A stretch of 64,000 nucleotides of DNA from the NCBI GenBank assembly GCA_937896235.1, contig CALBMX010000036.1, forward strand, positions 114,309-178,308, read 5' to 3'. This stretch comes from an uncultured bacterium (GTDB lineage Bacteria > Planctomycetota > UBA1135 > GCA-002686595). The position numbers and the translations under genes are program-made. How positions within the stretch are numbered: the first letter of the stretch is position 1; the number at the start of each line of letters is the position of its first letter. Under the pieces are notes generated by a model. It did no database searches and was not told where the DNA came from. It worked only from the letters and a program-made list of their open reading frames with translations. Of the stretch, positions 1 to 8,130 are shown piece after piece.

Positions 1-1360
1 TTGCGACGTGTCCACCTGCAAAATACGCCATCATCCAAAGTCCGATGTCGTCTTGATGCCGAGGCGCAGGCTCTCCCGGCCAGGAGAACCTCTTCCAGTC
101 CCCAGCTTCGGACTCTGCAAACCTCAGGGACTCCTCCGAGGAGGCTGGCATGACCGCACCGGGGTCCTTACGAATGTAGTGGTCGTGGATACGAACACGA
201 GCAACATCAAAGACACCCGTAAGAGGCATGTGGCACGAGACACAATCCTCGGCACTCTCGTTGGTCGCGCCTGTTCGATTGCAGGTCGCCGCCATACCCG
301 TTTCGTGGCACTTTCCGCAGGCATTCCGTACCAAGGCCCGCTCGGATTCGATGTGCAGAGTGCGATGGGGGTCGTGGCAGGTTGTACAAGTCATTTCCGA
401 TGCTAGAAAACATTGGCTGCGAACGAGTCGCTCCGTTTGACTTACAAAACCGACCTCGTGGGTCTGCTTATCGGCCACAAAAACTGCGCGCTGTTCCAGC
501 AAGTTTCCACCTGGTGCCGGAGGTCCGAGCTCTTCGCCATTTAGCACAATTCGCGCGTCCCCCTGTAGATGGCACGCGGCACAAATGGAGAGCTGCTCCA
601 CGCGAGGGAGGGACCCGATGTTGAGAATGGGATCGGGTCTCCCAGGAGTCTCTAGACTCTCTTGATAGCTGACATGGCTCTCACCAAGGCCATGACAGGC
701 GTTGCAGGAGATGCCACGGGGTTCCCAATCAGAGGCAAGGACGGTCCCGTTTAAGGGGAACGTCTTGGGTGGCAAATGATCCGTGTGACACCCAAGGCAC
801 TCGGCGGTTATGGGGACGGAAAGGCGCGAAGCCGGTGAGATCGCTGCACCAGGCGACAAGACACCGAGGCGCCCCTCGTTTTCCGTGAGGACTTCGATTG
901 GTGCGAACCACATGTTGCTTCCATGGGCAACGGCGTAGGATCGGTCAAGCTCGCCGGAACCGATTCCAAATAGGACCTCATACCCCATGGCAAAATGGGG
1001 ATCCTTTGCATGCGTCTCTCCTAAAACGAATGCCCTGTGGTCGGGGGACTCGGCGAAGAAATAGCCGTATCCGCCCTCGGACTCCACAACTCCCGGGATA
1101 CCTGAAAGTTCGCCCGGGACCTCGCTCCCTGAGGGGGCAACGGATCCAAGGGTTCGTGCCATCCCCGTCATGCTCCAGCTTCTAACGATGTCGGCATGGC
1201 AGTCGAGGCACAGCTCCGAGCCGCCCTCCGAGGGAGCAACCTTCCAGGCTGGGCCCAGGTTGGACACCTTCATCTGCACCTGCTCTGGCTGGGGGGAACA
1301 CGCAGCGAGGATTGCGGCAAACAATAGGCATGCAGTGAGCCGGTTGGAACGAGGGAGCAT
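1..1360 (-). CDS. Multiheme (at least 7 heme) c-type cytochrome lipoprotein, partial
   Basis: An open frame runs on the minus strand from the ATG at 1360 off the left edge (about 453 codons, no stop). It encodes seven CxxCH heme-binding motifs, at 1196-1210 (CLDCH), 785-799 (CLGCH), 692-706 (CNACH), 569-583 (CAACH), 374-388 (CTTCH), 305-319 (CGKCH) and 230-244 (CVSCH). The N-terminus has a short hydrophobic stretch ending LAAC, a lipobox, so the mature protein should be a lipoprotein on the outside of the inner membrane or in the outer membrane. The region between hemes 1 and 2 has a GxGSGELDRSY-type stretch which, as I recall, is typical of cytochrome c554-like proteins that often carry C-terminal TPRs; any such tail lies outside the window. 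It diverges from the CRTAC1-like gene at 1451. An electron-transfer role is secure; the partner is unknown. Confidence 0.9.
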   Translation of the reverse strand, partial: MLPRSNRLTACLLFAAILAACSPQPEQVQMKVSNLGPAWKVAPSEGGSELCLDCHADIVRSWSMTGMARTLGSVAPSGSEVPGELSGIPGVVESEGGYGYFFAESPDHRAFVLGETHAKDPHFAMGYEVLFGIGSGELDRSYAVAHGSNMWFAPIEVLTENEGRLGVLSPGAAISPASRLSVPITAECLGCHTDHLPPKTFPLNGTVLASDWEPRGISCNACHGLGESHVSYQESLETPGRPDPILNIGSLPRVEQLSICAACHLQGDARIVLNGEELGPPAPGGNLLEQRAVFVADKQTHEVGFVSQTERLVRSQCFLASEMTCTTCHDPHRTLHIESERALVRNACGKCHETGMAATCNRTGATNESAEDCVSCHMPLTGVFDVARVRIHDHYIRKDPGAVMPASSEESLRFAESEAGDWKRFSWPGEPAPRHQDDIGLWMMAYFAGGHVA

Positions 1361-1436
1361 GCTAATAGTTTCGCATAAAGCATGGCCCGAATCACGCATG
1401 CTTCCCATCGGGTGGGAAGGTCGATCCCTCGTTGGG

Positions 1437-1442
1437 TATATT
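1437..1442 (+). promoter_or_regulatory. Candidate -10 (TATATT) for the CRTAC1-like gene
   Basis: TATATT ends 8 bases before the ATG at 1451. Transcription would begin at or beside the start codon. The intervening bases include GGAGGT directly against the ATG, which is too close to act as an ordinary Shine-Dalgarno. No convincing -35 was found. Confidence 0.35.
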
Positions 1443-1450
1443 CTGGAGGT

Positions 1451-3262
1451 ATGCAAACTCTCTCCTTTTTTGTGCTCGCCTGCCCCCTTGCCCTTGCTAC
1501 CCAAGGCCCTCCTAAGCCCGAGTTACCGGAACCGGGATTCTCGAATGCCTCGGTTGCCCTAGGACTCGGTCCCACAATCGTTCCGGAGACCATCGCTCGC
1601 GTTCTCTTCACCGATCTCAATGGGGACGGCATGCCAGATCTCGTGGTGGACCGTCATCGTGTCTTTTTGAACACGATGGACGAGCTCAACCGGGAGGGGG
1701 CGAAGAGAACTCCCGGCCGTATTTTCCTCGAAGTCCCAGCGGAGAAGACCGGGCTTCCGGAGCCTGCTCCATCGACCTTGGTTGTTTTTGCGGACCTAGA
1801 TAACGATGGTCATCAAGATGCTTTGATCACCCAGTACTTTGAATCGGTTGCAATGCAGCCGGGCGACGCGAAAGGTACGGCGTGGTATCGAGGTCGTGGT
1901 GACGGGACGTTCGGCCCAGCCCAGTTCCTTGAAGGGTTGCCAACTAGCTCGACAAGTGCAGTCGCTGTGGGGGACGTGAACCTAGACGGCTATTTGGACG
2001 TTTTTCTGGGCAACTGGTATGTGCGCTATGGAGTGTCCAACCTCGGCTACCCTAATGACCTGCTCTGGGGCGACCCCTCTGGAAAAGCTCCACTGTTTCG
2101 CCGGGAAAGTCTACCTGGTAAGTCACCCCGTATTTTTGATGTTGACGAGGCCTTGCCGGACTTCTCTACCGAAACAGATCCTGACGGTCGTCCGACCTAT
2201 GGAGCCATGATCGCGGACCTCGATGGAATGGGAGGACCGGAGATTTTAGAGCTTAACTACGGTCGTCGCTGGAATCGACTTTGGCACCAATCGAAGGGGA
2301 ACGCTCTCTGGGAAGACATCGGCCCCGCAAGCCACTTTGATGGCGATTTGATTAGGCATGGACGATACCCCCAGTGGGCTATCGAGGCGTTCGCAAAGCG
2401 CGTCCCACCAATCGAGCGTGAGCCAGAGGCGCCATTTCGATCAAACGGAAACACCTTTGACTGCTCGGTTGGCGATGTCGATAACGATGGCGACTTTGAT
2501 ATTCTGCTAACGACCATCGCGCATGCTTGGGCGGGTAGTTCAAGTGACCGTTCGCGGATTCTCCTGCAAGGTGAGCCCCTTACTTTTACCCAAGCGCCCA
2601 CCCTTTCACTCAATCGTCTGGGAGAGAACCCGACCGGTGGAAATCAAGGCGACCTCTTTGGCGAGCTCGCCGATCTCGATCACGATGGCAGGTTGGATGT
2701 CTTGCTCTCTTCGGGGGACTACTCCGACAACCAAAGGTTGCGAATCTACCTGCAAGAGAGTGCGGGTGCTCTTACGGACAGAACGGCGGAACTTGGTGTT
2801 GATCACGACGGCTCACAGCAGCTTAGTCTTGCGGATATAGATAACGATGGGGATCTAGACATCGCTGTTGGCCAAACTTTCAACCGCTTTTCGGCCGAAC
2901 AGAAGAGCGGCCGTAGTCCAGCCCTCAAACTACTCCTCAACGAATGCTCGAATGCAGGCTCCTCTCTTACGATCCAACTCGAAGGAGACGGGATTCACAC
3001 GAATCGGGACGCCCTTGGTGCGGTAATTCGCGCGCGGCTAGAAGGCGGGCAGGTTCTCTCTCGGCAGCTCATCGGAATCGGGGGCCACGCGGGGAAGCAG
3101 CATGCGTTCACGATCCACTTCGGATTGGGGGAGGCGCACCTTATCCAGGAGCTCACGGTGATTTGGCCAAACAGGCAGCATAAACAAGAGGTCTTCCGCA
3201 ACGTGCATCCCGGTGCTTACACCCTAAGGGAGGGTGGGGAGCTAAAGAGGCGATCCCAGTAG
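1451..3262 (+). CDS. CRTAC1-family FG-GAP/VCBS repeat protein with ASPIC/UnbV domain
   Basis: Exported protein of 603 residues. The ATG at 1451 is chosen because it gives a signal peptide (MQTLSFFVLACPLALATQG); the frame is open further upstream but without export features. Seven FG-GAP-like blades carry calcium-loop motifs such as DLNGDGMPD, DLDNDGHQD, DVNLDGYLD, DVDNDGDFD, DLDHDGRLD and DIDNDGDLD, which predicts a beta-propeller. The last 100 residues or so match the ASPIC/UnbV module (GAVIRARLEGG, then IGIGG, LGEA and VIWPNR). Proteins of this kind are abundant in Planctomycetota and often sit beside multiheme cytochromes, as here, but their biochemical role is not established. Family assignment is firm; function is not. 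Confidence 0.9.
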   Translation: MQTLSFFVLACPLALATQGPPKPELPEPGFSNASVALGLGPTIVPETIARVLFTDLNGDGMPDLVVDRHRVFLNTMDELNREGAKRTPGRIFLEVPAEKTGLPEPAPSTLVVFADLDNDGHQDALITQYFESVAMQPGDAKGTAWYRGRGDGTFGPAQFLEGLPTSSTSAVAVGDVNLDGYLDVFLGNWYVRYGVSNLGYPNDLLWGDPSGKAPLFRRESLPGKSPRIFDVDEALPDFSTETDPDGRPTYGAMIADLDGMGGPEILELNYGRRWNRLWHQSKGNALWEDIGPASHFDGDLIRHGRYPQWAIEAFAKRVPPIEREPEAPFRSNGNTFDCSVGDVDNDGDFDILLTTIAHAWAGSSSDRSRILLQGEPLTFTQAPTLSLNRLGENPTGGNQGDLFGELADLDHDGRLDVLLSSGDYSDNQRLRIYLQESAGALTDRTAELGVDHDGSQQLSLADIDNDGDLDIAVGQTFNRFSAEQKSGRSPALKLLLNECSNAGSSLTIQLEGDGIHTNRDALGAVIRARLEGGQVLSRQLIGIGGHAGKQHAFTIHFGLGEAHLIQELTVIWPNRQHKQEVFRNVHPGAYTLREGGELKRRSQ

Positions 3263-3333
3263 ATTCAAAACCAATGCGGGGTGGTATCCTGTTCGCCTCA
3301 TTCTCCGCAACACCCTCATTTCTGGCCCCCCCT

Positions 3334-5181
3334 ATGGCTGAGCTCGGCTTTCACGCAGTTTCTTTTTCCTTTGGCGCGAAGCCCCTTCTCGATGGTGTAG
3401 ACCTGCAGATTGAGGCTGGGGAGAGGATCGGTTTACTCGGCTGTAATGGCACGGGGAAGTCCACCCTACTCAAGCTCTTGCAGGGTGAACACCAGCCCGA
3501 TAAGGGGCGGATATCCAAGCGTATTGGACTCCGTATTGCTGGCTTGGAGCAAGATGTCCCGGGTGCCATCGAGGGAACGGTTGCCGAGCTATTGCAGGCC
3601 GCACTTCCAGAAGAAGCGGCCTCCGATGCGTGGAAGGCCGAGAAGGATATTGCGCGCGTGGTCTCGCAGCTACGGGTCGACCCACTTGCACGGTTCGCCG
3701 ATTTGTCCGCCGGCAGTAAGAGGCGGGCTATGCTCGCACGAGCGCTGTTGAGCGAGCCGGACTTATTGATCCTCGATGAGCCCACGAACCACCTCGATCT
3801 CGAGGCCATCTGCGGGCTGGAAGAGCTTTTGTTGCGCAGGAAGGGCGCACTTCTTTTTGTCACTCACGACCGGGCCTTTCTCCGCAAACTGTCGACCCGA
3901 ATTGTCGATCTGGACCGCGGCTCCCTGACCAGTTACGAGTGCGACTATGAGACCTACCTGCTGCGGAAGCTCGAAGTGCTCGAGGCGCAGGAAAAACAGG
4001 CGATGCAGTTTGATAAGAAGCTGGCCCAAGAAGAGACGTGGCTGCGGCGTGGTGTGAAAGCTAGGCGAACGCGTAATATGGGTCGTGTCCGTGCCTTGTT
4101 AGATATGCGGAATGAGCGATCGGATCGCCGCGAGCTCTCCGGCAAAGCGCGCGTTCAAGTACAGGATGCTGCTCGGACGGGGAGAAACGTGGTTCGAGTT
4201 TTGGGTTTGTCCCAAGACTTCGGAGCGGGCCCGCTCTTCCAAAACCTGGACCTAGAGATTCAGCGCGGGGATCGGGTCGGGTTGATGGGGCCAAACGGAA
4301 GTGGCAAGACCACTCTCTTGCGAATCCTTTTAGGCGAACTCAAACCGCAGTCGGGCTCCGTTGAGTACGGCACAAACTTAGAGGCGGCTCGTTTTGACCA
4401 GCTGCACACGGAGCTGGATGACAAGCTAACGGTAGCCCAGAACATCTGCGGCGACTCGGATTCGGTCCTCATCAATGGGAACTTCCGGCACATCAACGGA
4501 TACCTGAATGACTTCCTGTTTGACAATGAGCAGATCCGCGGCCCGATTTGGAACTTGTCTGGCGGAGAGCGGAAGAGACTCGCACTCGCAAAAGTTCTTG
4601 CGCGGCCTTCGAATCTCTTGGTACTAGACGAACCGACGAACGACCTTGACCTTGAGACTCTCGACCTCTTTGAGTCCCTTCTCGCCAGCTATACAGGAAC
4701 CCTGATTGTTGTCAGCCACGATCGTGAGTTCTTGAATAACACGATGACCTCGATGGTCCTCTTTGAAGGTCCAGACGACTCTGGTATTGGAGTTGTTCGC
4801 GAATATGTCGGTGGCTATGACGATGCCATTGCGCAGCAGGCTACGATCCTAGCGGGCTCAAAATCCAGCACCGGGCAAGTCGCGAAAACAAACAAGCCTC
4901 ACGCACGAACGGAGCGAGTTCGGAGCAAGCGGGCCCGACGCCTTAGCTTCCTAGAGTCCAAAGAGCTTAAGGATCTTCCAGGGCAGATTAGCTCACTGGA
5001 GGAGTCCATTGAAAAGTTGCAGGCGGCGATGGCCGAACCAGATTTCTATAAACGTGGCGGAGGCCTTATAGCTGCCGATCAGGCTAGTTTTGACAAGCTT
5101 GAGTCCTCGTTGGCTACCGCGATGGAGCGTTGGGAGTTGCTCGAGGCGATCTCGATAGGGGAGCACGAAGGCGAGAGCTAA
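3334..5181 (+). CDS. uup: ABC-F family ATPase, Uup-like
   Basis: Soluble protein of 615 residues with two ABC nucleotide-binding domains and no membrane segments, the ABC-F layout. Domain 1 has Walker A GCNGTGKST near residue 36, a divergent signature LSAGSKRR and Walker B LLILDEPTNHLD. Domain 2 has GPNGSGKTT near residue 318, LSGGERKR and LLVLDEPTNDLD followed by the switch histidine (VVSHD). A charged linker separates them, and a C-terminal tail of about 80 residues rich in Leu, Glu and Lys suggests the coiled coil typical of Uup. ABC-F proteins act on translating ribosomes; Uup has also been linked to DNA branch processing. The start at MAELGF is preferred over the ATG at 3274 because the extra 20 residues are not conserved-looking. 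Confidence 0.92.
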   Translation: MAELGFHAVSFSFGAKPLLDGVDLQIEAGERIGLLGCNGTGKSTLLKLLQGEHQPDKGRISKRIGLRIAGLEQDVPGAIEGTVAELLQAALPEEAASDAWKAEKDIARVVSQLRVDPLARFADLSAGSKRRAMLARALLSEPDLLILDEPTNHLDLEAICGLEELLLRRKGALLFVTHDRAFLRKLSTRIVDLDRGSLTSYECDYETYLLRKLEVLEAQEKQAMQFDKKLAQEETWLRRGVKARRTRNMGRVRALLDMRNERSDRRELSGKARVQVQDAARTGRNVVRVLGLSQDFGAGPLFQNLDLEIQRGDRVGLMGPNGSGKTTLLRILLGELKPQSGSVEYGTNLEAARFDQLHTELDDKLTVAQNICGDSDSVLINGNFRHINGYLNDFLFDNEQIRGPIWNLSGGERKRLALAKVLARPSNLLVLDEPTNDLDLETLDLFESLLASYTGTLIVVSHDREFLNNTMTSMVLFEGPDDSGIGVVREYVGGYDDAIAQQATILAGSKSSTGQVAKTNKPHARTERVRSKRARRLSFLESKELKDLPGQISSLEESIEKLQAAMAEPDFYKRGGGLIAADQASFDKLESSLATAMERWELLEAISIGEHEGES

Positions 5182-5186
5182 TAGCT

Positions 5187-5219
5187 GCCCCCCAGTAGGT
5201 GATACCAGCTACGGGGGGC
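5187..5219 (+). terminator. Possible hairpin downstream of the ABC-F gene
   Basis: GCCCCCC at 5187-5193 pairs perfectly with GGGGGGC at 5213-5219 across a 19-base loop, 6 bases after the stop codon. No T-tract follows, so it is only a candidate terminator or transcript stabiliser. Confidence 0.35.
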
Positions 5220-5320
5220 GGAGCTCGGGCTAGGCGGTCCCAAGAGTCTCCCAGAGAGGTTCCTAATCATCTTTGGGAAGGACAAACCCGCTGCACTCTG
5301 CGCTCCCCGCTAAGTCGGCC

Positions 5321-6643
5321 TCAAGGGCCGGCCTCATCATGAGCGTCCATCGCATCGATTCTCTTTTGGAAGCCGCGGCCTAGGAGAGGGGCCAGGCAAA
5401 GCCAGACCACACTGACAGGAATGGCTAGTGCCGCGAGTCCAGTGAGGCCAAGCCCAGCCGCAGCAAGTCCTTTGTAGGCAAGTGAGGACACGGCATCGCC
5501 CGCTCGGTAGAGGCCGACGTCGATAAGGTTCTTCGCCAGATATTTCTCTTCCGTGGGGAGCGGCGTATAGAGCATCTCGCGAGCGGGCCGAGTCAACCCG
5601 TAGTTTGTTGCCCGCCTTAGGACTTGTGCGACGACAACAACCCAATAGACAGGCAGCGCCCAGAGGAGGCAGAAGCTGACAATAGTAAGTGCGGGTAGGA
5701 TAGCCAATGTCCAGCCGACGCCGACTACGTGAACCACACTTCGAACGGCGCCCATCTGGAGTAAGATGCTAGCGGTATTGGTGATCAGGTCAATATAGGC
5801 AAACTTCTCAATGCGAGCGCCCATGTCGGACTCCAAAGCGTCGATTACACTGCCTTGGATCAAGTAGGCGAAAGTGCCTGTAATTGTGTAAAAGAGGACG
5901 TATCCGCTGATGCCAAGAAGATACGGGGAGTGGAGCGTTTGCCGGATGCCATCCCAAGAGGATGCGCGAAGCGGTTTGTTGGAAGAGACCTTGCCGCGCT
6001 GGTTGGGGTAGACGGGCGCTGAGCGAACGATGGCCTTTACAGAACGCGCTGCGAGCTCAAGTAAGAGAGCGGCGAAGACCAGTAAGTGAAGGGGGCTCCA
6101 CTCGTGACGCCCCATGAATCCGATAAGGAAGACAACAAGCGCACTTCCAATGATTCCTCCTAGGGAACAACCCGCAGCCGCAAACCCAAAGAGCTGCTTT
6201 GCCCTGTCGGGGGGGAACAGCTCGGCGAGGAGACTCCATAATAGGGAGCCGATCAGGACGCTAAAGGCTGACACCCAGATGTAGAGCCCGTGGCCTATCG
6301 TTGTTCGGACCCCATCGGAATACGTGATCCAGTGGGGTAGATAGACCAGAGCAAAGTAGAAGAGCAGCAGGTTCCCGGCCAAAAAACGATAGACGAATTG
6401 CGCCATCGTCTCCCGGGAGAGTTTGGTGGCCAGTTGACCGATCAACGGATTGATCAAAACGCCGAGGAGAACCGTGCCCACCATAAGTAGGGGAAGATCG
6501 CCTGCTCCCCCTTGAATGCCCATGGCCTCGCGAATCGGCCGGATCGTATACCAGCTAGCGAATAGAAGGAAAAAGCACACAAATGCATGGAGAATGGCGG
6601 GGCGCTCTTCTTCTGTTGCCGGCAGCAGTTTCCTAAGAATCAT
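5321..6643 (-). CDS. ATP/ADP-translocase-like (NTT/MFS) membrane carrier
   Basis: Integral membrane protein of 440 residues with about 11-12 hydrophobic segments. The opening (a short cytosolic EEERPAIL stretch, then FLLFASWYTIRPIREAMG) resembles the TLC/NTT nucleotide-transporter group within the MFS, which free-living planctomycetes and Bacteroidetes also carry. Substrate cannot be read from sequence; ATP/ADP exchange is the family prototype but is not implied for a free-living cell. The ATG at 6643 was chosen over one 9 bases upstream because MILRKLLPA leads directly into the conserved region; either is possible. It diverges from the epimerase-like gene at 6862. Confidence 0.75.
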   Translation of the reverse strand: MILRKLLPATEEERPAILHAFVCFFLLFASWYTIRPIREAMGIQGGAGDLPLLMVGTVLLGVLINPLIGQLATKLSRETMAQFVYRFLAGNLLLFYFALVYLPHWITYSDGVRTTIGHGLYIWVSAFSVLIGSLLWSLLAELFPPDRAKQLFGFAAAGCSLGGIIGSALVVFLIGFMGRHEWSPLHLLVFAALLLELAARSVKAIVRSAPVYPNQRGKVSSNKPLRASSWDGIRQTLHSPYLLGISGYVLFYTITGTFAYLIQGSVIDALESDMGARIEKFAYIDLITNTASILLQMGAVRSVVHVVGVGWTLAILPALTIVSFCLLWALPVYWVVVVAQVLRRATNYGLTRPAREMLYTPLPTEEKYLAKNLIDVGLYRAGDAVSSLAYKGLAAAGLGLTGLAALAIPVSVVWLCLAPLLGRGFQKRIDAMDAHDEAGP

Positions 6644-6861
6644 GGCAGCCAAGGAAGCATATTCTTCAAGCAGGGGGCAAGATCTGAATTACCCAATTTT
6701 GAAATCGGGTGCCTTGTTCTTACAGGCTCTTCTACATCTGGCCACCTGTAAGGGCAGGCTACAATCCTTTAGGAAATCAAAAGTTGACTTCCTATTTGGC
6801 GATGAAAACTTCTTAATAGTTGACCCTCTCTTCGACGAGCTCCCCCCAAAACAGAACTCCC

Positions 6862-8010
6862 ATGACTTCTCGCCCGACACGTCGCGCCTTACTGCGGACT
6901 GGCCTAGCGGCTAGCGTTTCCCTCCCCCTAGTTGGTGTTGCTCAAGACACGTCCGGGGCCACCGCCGCCGAGGGAAATGGCAAGAAACTTCTTGTCCTAG
7001 GTGGGACTCGTTTCGTCGGTCCCGCCGTTGTGGATGCAGCCATAGCCCGTGGGTATGAAGTGACCCTCTTCAACCGGGGTGTGTCGAATCCGCAGCTCTA
7101 CCCCGAGCTGGAGAAGCTACGCGGAGATCGGAATACGGGCGATCTGGACTCCCTTAGGGGGCGGAAGTTTGACGTCGTCGTCGACCCCTCGTGCTACTTG
7201 CCCAGTCATGCCTCAGAGATGGCGGAAGTGCTTGGTGAGAACATTGGCCACTACGTTGTGATCTCCAGTATTTCTGCCTATGCCGATGTGCAGGAGAGTT
7301 ACGTCGTTGATGAGGAGTCCCCCTCGGGAATCATTACCGAGGAGAATGTCGGCAAAGTGACGACGATTCAGGAGGTAATGGTCGATGGCGGCATTTACTA
7401 CGGACCCTTGAAGGCCCTCTGCGAGCAAAAACTAGAAGAGCTGATGCCCGGACGAGTCACCAGCCTGCGGCCCGGTGTGATCTGTGGAAAGGATGACCCC
7501 TCCGACCGTCTGCCTTATTGGGTCAAACGCATCTCGGAAGGTGGAGAGGTTCTCTGTCCAGGGGATCCAGATCAGGACATGCAATTCACCGATGTGCTCG
7601 ATCTTGGGGGATGGAGCGTCGACTTTGGGGAGCGCGGTGTAGGCGGTGTCTTTAATGCCGTCGGTTTCGATGGGAAGGTCACCCTGCAAGAGTTCCTTCA
7701 CGGTTGCAAGGTCGTGCTGGGATCGAACGATACATCCTTCTCCTGGGCAGATGAGAAGTTCCTGTTGGAGCACGAGGTCCGTCCCTTTTCAGAGATGCCC
7801 TTCTGGTTACCCGCAGAGGCTGCGCATCACTATTCGCCCCAACGAGGAATCGATTCAGGAATGACCTTCCGCCCTATAGCGGAGACGATTGCGAACACGA
7901 TGGCGTGGTGGACTGCTACTAGAGATGCCAGCTATAAGTGGCGCTACTACGGTATGGCGAAAGACCGCGAACTCGACCTGCTCGGCAAGTGGCATGGCTC
8001 CCAGGAATAG
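6862..8010 (+). CDS. Tat-exported NAD-dependent epimerase/dehydratase-fold protein
   Basis: Protein of 382 residues. The start at 6862 exposes a twin-arginine signal (TRRALLRTGLAAS) followed by a hydrophobic core, so the folded protein should be exported, probably with bound nucleotide. A Rossmann fold begins near residue 40 with LLVLGGTRFVGP, a GxxxxxG dinucleotide-binding motif; the middle has VVISSISAY and a YYGPLKALCE stretch resembling the YxxxK active-site pair of extended SDRs. Chloroplast RNA-binding-like epimerase relatives with Tat signals are common in planctomycetes. The substrate is unknown. A strong hairpin at 8028-8063 follows the stop. Confidence 0.85.
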   Translation: MTSRPTRRALLRTGLAASVSLPLVGVAQDTSGATAAEGNGKKLLVLGGTRFVGPAVVDAAIARGYEVTLFNRGVSNPQLYPELEKLRGDRNTGDLDSLRGRKFDVVVDPSCYLPSHASEMAEVLGENIGHYVVISSISAYADVQESYVVDEESPSGIITEENVGKVTTIQEVMVDGGIYYGPLKALCEQKLEELMPGRVTSLRPGVICGKDDPSDRLPYWVKRISEGGEVLCPGDPDQDMQFTDVLDLGGWSVDFGERGVGGVFNAVGFDGKVTLQEFLHGCKVVLGSNDTSFSWADEKFLLEHEVRPFSEMPFWLPAEAAHHYSPQRGIDSGMTFRPIAETIANTMAWWTATRDASYKWRYYGMAKDRELDLLGKWHGSQE

Positions 8011-8027
8011 GGCGCATCTCTAGCAGT

Positions 8028-8063
8028 CGGTTCGCTTTGGAATCATGCTTCCTAAGCGAACCG
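8028..8063 (+). terminator. Long hairpin after the epimerase-like gene
   Basis: CGGTTCGCTT (8028-8037) pairs perfectly with AAGCGAACCG (8054-8063). Inside, after a T-T mismatch, GGAA pairs with TTCC around a 6-base loop. The stem is therefore 14 base pairs with one mismatch. No long T-tract follows, so it may be a Rho-independent-like terminator or an RNA stability element. Confidence 0.5.
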
Positions 8064-8118
8064 GCAGCTTTGAAGCATAGATTCCGGAAGGGAACTCCCA
8101 CAGCGACGGGGTAGCCTC

Positions 8119-8124
8119 TATCTT
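8119..8124 (+). promoter_or_regulatory. Candidate -10 (TATCTT) giving a leaderless mRNA
   Basis: TATCTT is followed by exactly 6 bases (CTCGGC) and then the ATG at 8131, which places the predicted transcription start on the start codon. No Shine-Dalgarno is present. Confidence 0.4.
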
Positions 8125-8130
8125 CTCGGC

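Noticed and set aside
8..406. Plus-strand open frame of 132 codons at the left edge
   Set aside because: The minus strand here encodes four CxxCH heme motifs in one continuous frame, so the plus-strand frame is a shadow.
6784..6812. TTGACT with downstream TTAATA between the divergent carrier and epimerase genes
   Set aside because: The spacer is about 22 bases, too long for a usual promoter.
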